Position numbers and translations under genes: made by a program
Shown here: piece after piece, positions 58,150 through 63,044 of the stretch
Layout of the letters: each line of letters starts with the position of its first letter
How positions within the stretch are numbered: position 1 is the first letter of the stretch
Assembly: GCA_022510665.1 (NCBI GenBank)
Contig: JAFLSZ010000004.1
Location: 1 to 63,044, forward strand
Direction of reading: 5' to 3'
DNA: 63,044 nucleotides
DNA from: Lachnospiraceae bacterium
Lineage (GTDB): Bacteria > Bacillota > Clostridia > Lachnospirales > Lachnospiraceae
The notes under the pieces: model-generated
The model's input: only the letters and a program-made list of their open reading frames with translations
Databases searched by the model: none
Told to the model about the DNA's origin: nothing

Positions 58150-58635
58150 ATGCGGGAAGAAATTTTAAAGACATTAGATAAAAACAGCAAAATTCCGGAA
58201 AGTGATCTGGCGAAAATGCTTGGCATGACAGAGGAAGAAGTGAAAGAAGAAATCAGGCATTTGGAAGAAGAACATGTAATCTGCGGTTATCCGACCCTGA
58301 TTAACTGGGACGCGACGACTGAGGAGCGGGTGACGGCGTTAATTGAAGTAAAAGTTACGCCGCAGCGCGGACAGGGATTTGATAAAATCGCGGAGCGTAT
58401 TTACCGTTACGATGAGGTAGAGTCGGTGTATCTGATGTCCGGCGGATTTGATTTGACCGTAATTATTGAGGGAAAGAGCATGCGCGAAGTGGCGAGTTTT
58501 GTTTCTTCCAAGCTGGCGCCGATGGAAGCGGTATTAAGCACCGCGACTCATTTTGTATTAAAAAAATATAAAGAACACGGACTTCCGCTGGTTCCGGAAG
58601 GCGGTTCTGATGAAAGGATGTTGGTGACGCCGTGA
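58150..58635 (+). CDS. Lrp/AsnC-family transcriptional regulator
   Basis: 161 residues. N-terminal winged helix (ILKTLDKNSKIPESDLAKMLGMTEEEVKEEIRHLEEEHVICGYPTLI-like) and C-terminal RAM domain (VTALIEVKVTPQRGQGFDKIAERI, VYLMSGGFDLTVIIEGKSM). It binds DNA and an amino acid. The next gene overlaps its stop codon by 4 nt, and encodes an aminotransferase, so this looks like amino-acid-responsive control of the aminotransferase. AAAAGGAGG precedes ATG 58150. Confidence 0.92.
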   Translation: MREEILKTLDKNSKIPESDLAKMLGMTEEEVKEEIRHLEEEHVICGYPTLINWDATTEERVTALIEVKVTPQRGQGFDKIAERIYRYDEVESVYLMSGGFDLTVIIEGKSMREVASFVSSKLAPMEAVLSTATHFVLKKYKEHGLPLVPEGGSDERMLVTP

Positions 58636-59792
58636 GAAATCCGTTAAATGAAAAAGTACAGGTAATGAAACCGTCCGGCATTCGAAAGTTTTTTGATATT
58701 GTAAGCGAGATGAAAGACGCCATTTCTTTGGGCGTAGGCGAGCCGGATTTTGAAACGCCGTGGCACATCCGCGAAGAGGCAATTTATTCTTTGGAAAAGG
58801 GGAAAACCGTTTACACTTCCAATCCCGGTTTAAAGGAGCTCCGGCTGGAAATCTGTGACTATTTAAAGCGCCGCTGTGCTTTGGATTATTCGGAAAAGGA
58901 GGTACTGGTTACAATCGGCGGCAGTGAGGCGATTGACGTGGCGCTGCGCAGCATGATAGATCCGGGAGATGAAGTTTTGATTCCGGAGCCTTGTTATGTT
59001 TCTTATGTGCCGTGTGTAAGCCTGGCGGACGGTGTGCCTGTAACCATTGAGTTAAAAGAGGAAAACGAATTTCGCTTAACAAAGCGGGAGCTTTTGGACG
59101 CGATTACCGATAAGACAAAAATTTTAATTATGCCGTTCCCGAATAATCCGACCGGGGCCATCATGGAAGAAAAGGATTTGCGGGAAATTGCGGAAGTTGT
59201 AGTGGAAAAGGATTTGTTTGTGATTTCCGACGAAATTTACTCGGAACTTACCTACGGAAAAAATCATGTTTCGATTGCATCCATGCCGGGGATGAAGGAG
59301 CGCACCATTGTAATTAACGGCTTTTCCAAGTCCTTTGCAATGACCGGATGGCGTCTCGGTTATGCGGCGGGACCGGAACTTATTATCCGTCAGATGATAA
59401 AGGTACATCAGTTTGCGATTATGTGCGCACCGACCACCAGCCAGCATGCGGCCGTGGAGGCGTTAAGGAACGGGGAGTCGGATGTGGAGATGATGCGTGA
59501 CGCGTACGATAAGCGGAGAAAGTTTTTGGTAACAAGGCTGCGTGAAATCGGTTTGGAGTGTTTTGAGCCGTACGGGGCGTTTTATGTATTTCCGAGTATC
59601 AAAGGTCTTGGAATGACTTCGGAAGAGTTCGCGACAAAACTCCTGGAAGAGGAAAAGCTTGCGGTTGTGCCGGGAACCGCTTTCGGTGACTGCGGTGAAG
59701 GCTTCCTTAGAATTTCCTATGCGTACTCCATTGAGCAGCTAAAAACTGCCTTAGAGCGTATGGAGCGTTTTGTAGCGCGCTATAGAAAGTAG
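58632..59792 (+). CDS. class I/II aminotransferase coupled to an Lrp regulator
   Basis: 386 residues from GTG 58632 (overlapping the previous stop codon by 4 nt). PLP fold-type I: LGVGEPDFETPWHIREEA, VTIGGSEAIDVALRSMIDPGDEVL, ILIMPFPNNPTGAIM, ISDEIYSELTYG and NGFSKSFAMTGWRLGYAAGP with the Schiff-base Lys. It transaminates an amino acid, with the partner regulator probably sensing the product. This differs from the enzyme at 1476 in motif details. The pair is found in many anaerobes. Confidence 0.92.
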   Translation: MRNPLNEKVQVMKPSGIRKFFDIVSEMKDAISLGVGEPDFETPWHIREEAIYSLEKGKTVYTSNPGLKELRLEICDYLKRRCALDYSEKEVLVTIGGSEAIDVALRSMIDPGDEVLIPEPCYVSYVPCVSLADGVPVTIELKEENEFRLTKRELLDAITDKTKILIMPFPNNPTGAIMEEKDLREIAEVVVEKDLFVISDEIYSELTYGKNHVSIASMPGMKERTIVINGFSKSFAMTGWRLGYAAGPELIIRQMIKVHQFAIMCAPTTSQHAAVEALRNGESDVEMMRDAYDKRRKFLVTRLREIGLECFEPYGAFYVFPSIKGLGMTSEEFATKLLEEEKLAVVPGTAFGDCGEGFLRISYAYSIEQLKTALERMERFVARYRK

Positions 59793-59918
59793 GAGAAAGA
59801 GTACCGTTTCATGTGATTTGGCATATCTTTATAGAAAGAAAACGGCAGGGGCTGCCGCGCGAATGAGAACTTACCCGGAGGGGAGTTACATAAGTGCGGC
59901 GGCTTTTTTAGGTGTAAT

Positions 59919-61655
59919 ATGGCAGTTTGCAGTGAAGCGGTCACATCGAATGCGTACAAAGGCTTTGGATTGCCGTACCGGGGAAGTGATGAGGAGGTAC
60001 GGACTCTTTTGGACGCGTCATGCGTCAGGCGGGTGTCTGACGGTCTGATCTTTGCCTATTTTTATTATCCGGAAGAATTGAGGGGCGGCAGAGAGTATCC
60101 CTTTGGCATTATGCAGAAATGTTACGGTCTGCTTTCGGAGCAGGAACTGGCGGCTTCGGGAGTGTTACAGCTTAGGGAAGGACCATATACGAGCCTTTAT
60201 GGGAGAGGAGTTTTGCTCGGCTTTTTGGATACCGGTATCAATTTCGCGGAGGAGTCGTTCCGGAATACGGACGGGACAACAAGGATTCTGGCACTATGGG
60301 ACCAAACGATGGAAACAGAGGCGGATACGGATACAGGAGAGGATGCCGAAAACGGAGAGGACAACGCGGAAAACGGCAGGAGCAGGGAGGCGCCGGCGTT
60401 TTACGGCAGGGAATTTAGCCGGAGACAGATAAATAACGCCCTGCGGGCAGAAAATCCGTATGAAGAAATTCCGTCGAGAGACGAGAGCGGACACGGAAAC
60501 GCACTGGTGCGTACTGCGGCGGGGAGTGAACTTAGGCAGGATAACGGGAGAACGGGAAAAGAATACGGAGGGGCCGCGCCGCTAGCGTCGCTTGCAGTGG
60601 TGAAATTAAAGCAGGCAAAGCCGTATCTTCGGAACTTTTATCAGATACCGGAAGATGCGTTCTGCTATGCGGAGGAGGACATTATTTACGGTGTGGAATG
60701 GCTTCTTTCGGTTGCAAAAAGAGAAGGTCTTCCTTTGGTATTGTGTGTCGCGCTGGGAAGCAATCAGGGAGACCACACGGGAAGAACCGTGCTTTCCCGT
60801 TATCTGGACGGAGTGGCACAGATACCGGGCGTGTGCGTTATGACGGCAGCAGGAAACGAAGGGGGACGTGGACACCATTTTTCCGGCAGGATTGCGAGCG
60901 GCAGCTATGAGGAAGTGGAAATCAGTGTAGAGGACGGCGTAAACGGCTTCACGGCGGAACTTTGGGCAATGGAGCCGGATTTATTTACGATAGAAATGAT
61001 TTCGCCTGCCGGAGAAGTAATTCCGCGGATTCCGGGGCGGGGTTCTTTTATCAGGAGGTATTCGCTTTACTTTGAGGGAGGTACTGTTGATATTCAGTCT
61101 AACCTTTATGACCAGTCGGTCGGGACGCAGGGAATCTGGATACGGTTTGCGGGAACTCCTGCGGGAATCTGGCGTATAAGGGTATATGCGGAAGGAGAAT
61201 ATTCCGGTGCTTACAATATATGGCTTCCCATTACACCGTTTTTGAGCGCGGAAGTGACATTTCTGCGGCCGGACCCTTATGTGTTAATCTGTGATCCGGG
61301 CGCGGCAAGAGAGGTACTGACGTTTACCGCGTATGACGTAATAAGAGATGCGTTATATACATCGGCCTCTTACGGGTATACGGCGGACGGCAGGATAAAA
61401 CCGGATATTGCGGCGCCCCAGGGAGGCGGACTGTATGTGGGAACCGGCATGGCGGCGGCGTTCGGGGCCGGAAGCGCCGCATTGGTTTTTGAAGCGGCAA
61501 TTCGAAGAGAAGGGTATATTATTCTTGATACGATGGTAATAAGGCGTCTTTTTATTGCGGGAGCGGAACGGGATACAATGGAATATCCGAATCGCGGCTG
61601 GGGATACGGAAAGCTGGATGTTTACGGAGCGTTTATCCGCACGCCGGGAAGATAA
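59919..61655 (+). CDS. subtilisin-family protein lacking the catalytic serine (Csp-like)
   Basis: 578 residues. S8 fold with Asp104 (GFLDTGINF) and His192 (ESGHGNALV) intact, but Ser is replaced by Gly510 in VGTGMAAAFGAGSAAL, where active subtilases have GTSMA. It should be unable to cleave peptides. An acidic insert (about 131-150) follows the catalytic Asp. CspC of Clostridioides, a germinant-receptor-linked pseudoprotease, also has Gly at that place. The start ATG 59919 is weakly supported (TAGGTG upstream). Upstream gap 59793-59918 contains a CGGCAGGGGCTGCCG hairpin and no gene. Confidence 0.85.
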   Translation: MAVCSEAVTSNAYKGFGLPYRGSDEEVRTLLDASCVRRVSDGLIFAYFYYPEELRGGREYPFGIMQKCYGLLSEQELAASGVLQLREGPYTSLYGRGVLLGFLDTGINFAEESFRNTDGTTRILALWDQTMETEADTDTGEDAENGEDNAENGRSREAPAFYGREFSRRQINNALRAENPYEEIPSRDESGHGNALVRTAAGSELRQDNGRTGKEYGGAAPLASLAVVKLKQAKPYLRNFYQIPEDAFCYAEEDIIYGVEWLLSVAKREGLPLVLCVALGSNQGDHTGRTVLSRYLDGVAQIPGVCVMTAAGNEGGRGHHFSGRIASGSYEEVEISVEDGVNGFTAELWAMEPDLFTIEMISPAGEVIPRIPGRGSFIRRYSLYFEGGTVDIQSNLYDQSVGTQGIWIRFAGTPAGIWRIRVYAEGEYSGAYNIWLPITPFLSAEVTFLRPDPYVLICDPGAAREVLTFTAYDVIRDALYTSASYGYTADGRIKPDIAAPQGGGLYVGTGMAAAFGAGSAALVFEAAIRREGYIILDTMVIRRLFIAGAERDTMEYPNRGWGYGKLDVYGAFIRTPGR

Positions 61656-61675
61656 GAAAAAAACTAATGGGAAAC

Positions 61676-61716
61676 AGCCGGACTGAAAAAGAAGACTTTT
61701 GGGTCCGGCTCATTTT
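61676..61716 (+). terminator. terminator of the subtilase-like gene
   Basis: AGCCGGAC (61676-61683) pairs with GTCCGGCT (61703-61710), then CATTTT. Between convergent genes (subtilase and the DUF6514-like gene), so it may serve both. Confidence 0.75.
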
Positions 61717-61726
61717 GCCGGGAATC

Positions 61727-61987
61727 CTAGGAAAGAAAATCCTCTACGATATCCCGGAAATGGCAGGGGTATACCTGTGTACGATTTAAAATATCAAGCA
61801 GTTCGTTTATTTTCTCATAGCGTGTAGTAATTCCATGAATACAATCAAGTTTAGTGCAGCCGGTAACATCGCGGGCATACAGTTCGATTCCGTAGGCAAG
61901 GAAAGACACAGAATCCTCTGTATTCAGAATATGAGTAAAAGAACGATATTCGTATTTCGAATCGCCAAGTACGGAAACTAAACACAT
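61727..61987 (-). CDS. small DUF6514-like protein
   Basis: 86 residues. It reads as the family of short Clostridia proteins with YGIELYARD, GITTRYEKINELLDILNRTQVYPCHFRDIVEDFLS, ending in the VEDFL signature. Function unknown. AAGGAGGAG lies 7 nt before ATG 61987. The upstream 54 bp (61988-62041, minus) hold two TATAAT-like boxes. It follows the response regulator gene on the same strand. Confidence 0.7.
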   Translation of the reverse strand: MCLVSVLGDSKYEYRSFTHILNTEDSVSFLAYGIELYARDVTGCTKLDCIHGITTRYEKINELLDILNRTQVYPCHFRDIVEDFLS

Positions 61988-62041
61988 AGTTACTCCTCCT
62001 TATTTTTTAACAGACCTATTATAGTAATATGATTATAACAA

Positions 62042-62845
62042 TTATTGGACAAATTCCTGCTTCTTTTTCATCAACATTGCGACGGTCGGTTCCGCCCAGC
62101 TGTAATCAACCATATATTCATCATTAAATTCGTGAATGGCGGAGATGTCACCGTCTAAAAAGCGGTAGTAATCACAGTCCAGTAAGGAGGGATTGATCGC
62201 GTTCTGATTGCGGCTGCATATCAGCAGAGATTCGATTCCTGCCTGTTTTAATGTCTTTTTTAAATCACGGAGAACGACATGAAAATAAGCCCGTACCGTG
62301 GAATCATAACAGCGCTCTTCCCAAAGTGCGTCAATAATCTGCTCGGCGGATACGGCGCCGCTTCTCCGGTCAATAAAAAACGCAAGGAGTTCTTTGCACT
62401 TCTGACGCGGAAAAGTAAGGAGCGTACCGTTTACGAAAATATCAAAATGACCGAAAGTGCGTACACGAATATGTATTTGTTTTGGTGTACAGAGCATTTT
62501 TGCGCGTTCCAATGCGTCGAAAATATCGGAAAAGTTATAAGGTTTCGTGATATAAGAGACCGCGCGCCGGCGGAAAGCAGACAGTGCATGCTGCTCGCTG
62601 GATGTTGTAAAGAAAATAAGTATATTGGGATTGATTTCGTAAAGACGGTCGGCAAGGGTAATGCCATCCTGTACAGGCATAATAATATCCAGAATAGCCG
62701 CATCAGGCAGCCATGTTGAGGCAAAACGAAAAGCATCTTCCGCATTAGAAAAGCTTCCTGCGACGGTAACATCCGGAATAAGGGAACAGAATCCGGTAAG
62801 TAAACGCAAAGAAGCCATATCATCATCAACTAAAATAATTCTCAT
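62042..62845 (-). CDS. response regulator with SARP-like winged-helix output
   Basis: 267 residues. The receiver (1-120) has D7/D8/D9 and phospho-acceptor Asp53 in AAILDIIMPVQDG, and a Lys in ITKPYNF. The output domain (about 130-240: IRVRTFGHFDIFVNGTLL, FPRQKCKELLAFFIDRRSGAV, WEERCYDSTVRAYFHVVLRDLKKTL) is a winged helix followed by helices like SARP/BTAD activators. No kinase gene is in this part of the window. The start ATG 62845 has GGGAGG upstream. It may regulate its own neighbourhood. Confidence 0.9.
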   Translation of the reverse strand: MRIILVDDDMASLRLLTGFCSLIPDVTVAGSFSNAEDAFRFASTWLPDAAILDIIMPVQDGITLADRLYEINPNILIFFTTSSEQHALSAFRRRAVSYITKPYNFSDIFDALERAKMLCTPKQIHIRVRTFGHFDIFVNGTLLTFPRQKCKELLAFFIDRRSGAVSAEQIIDALWEERCYDSTVRAYFHVVLRDLKKTLKQAGIESLLICSRNQNAINPSLLDCDYYRFLDGDISAIHEFNDEYMVDYSWAEPTVAMLMKKKQEFVQ

Positions 62846-62894
62846 AAAACCTCCCTATTCGGAGCCCCGAATTTCACCAAAATACTATGAATAT

Positions 62895-62923
62895 AGAATA
62901 TAAGCTGAAATGGAAAAAGTCAA
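62895..62923 (-). promoter_or_regulatory. sigma-A promoter of the response-regulator gene
   Basis: On the minus strand TTGACT (62918-62923) and TATTCT (62895-62900) with a 17-bp spacer. The transcript would have a leader of about 40 nt. Confidence 0.75.
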
Positions 62924-62960
62924 GTATTGATAGAGGAAAAAATCTTCTTTAGCAGAAACT

Positions 62961-62999
62961 ATATTCCGTAGATTGCACACTGTCTTATATTTGCATACG
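62961..62999. repeat. dispersed palindromic repeat, left arm only
   Basis: ATATTCCGTAGATTGCAC is followed by a diverged CTTATATTTGCATACG. This matches the left arm and loop of the 29815 palindrome. The right arm is not recognisable and the sequence continues to the window edge without a gene. Confidence 0.6.
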
Positions 63000-63044
63000 C
63001 AACGCTGCACCGGACTTCCTCTAAGAGCCGTTAAGCCGCTCGGG

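Noticed and set aside
1-63044. CRISPR arrays, prophage, transposase genes or rRNA operons
   Set aside because: No regularly spaced repeats, integrase, transposase or phage structural motifs were seen. The repeated elements found are short and non-coding.

Overview
The window looks like a chromosomal segment of an endospore-forming, mid-GC Clostridia, most probably a Lachnospiraceae member. The evidence is the block hup - rqcP - yabP - yabQ - divIC - spoIIE - tilS - hpt - ftsH, together with spoVT, a CotS-type coat protein, a YtvI-type permease and a Csp-like subtilase. Other signs are a short prolyl-tRNA synthetase behind a T-box, strong AGGAGG ribosome binding sites and several GTG/TTG starts. 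No phage, transposase, CRISPR array or rRNA is visible.

Layout. 1-1.2 kb: the end of tRNA-Asn, tRNA-Cys, and an esterase on the minus strand. 1.4-5.1 kb: aminotransferase, DHH phosphoesterase, asnS. 5.1-9.4 kb: AraC regulator, histidine kinase and response regulator, followed by a LiaF-like membrane protein and a LURP-one-like protein. 9.4-12.3 kb: an ABC importer whose permease and ATPase are one polypeptide. 12.3-24.1 kb: cca, a CotS-like gene, a PEGA protein, a HAD phosphatase, hflK-hflC, an ECF sigma/anti-sigma pair with a small secreted protein, a CMP-kinase-like gene, ytvI and a CDF exporter. 24.1-28.3 kb: T-box plus proS, then a polar amino acid ABC importer. 28.3-36.6 kb: EamA transporter, TspO, DUF1538 plus double P-II protein, rubrerythrin, NCS2 permease, spoVT, and a lipoprotein of unknown role.

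36.8-44.7 kb is the sporulation and division core. SpoIIE is preceded by a Spo0A-type promoter with a long spacer. FtsH ends the core, and its likely modulators HflK/HflC lie 25 kb upstream. 44.7-53.7 kb carries a GH13 enzyme, a small membrane protein, nth, a TPR-like protein, an unannotated 32-residue microprotein with its own promoter and terminator, a VanW protein, a CDP-sugar synthesis gene and two glycosyltransferases. A roughly 155-nt highly structured element follows. 54-58.1 kb holds purM-purN-purD plus a divergent PurM-like paralogue. An Lrp/aminotransferase pair and a subtilase lacking the catalytic serine come next. Two minus-strand genes close the window: a DUF6514-like protein and a response regulator with a SARP-like output.

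The items most worth a second look are the structured element at 53.73-53.89 kb, GC-rich tandem hairpins between hup and rqcP, a dispersed palindromic repeat with three copies, the 32-residue gene, the Ser-to-Gly subtilase, and a SpoIIE lacking most of its membrane domain.
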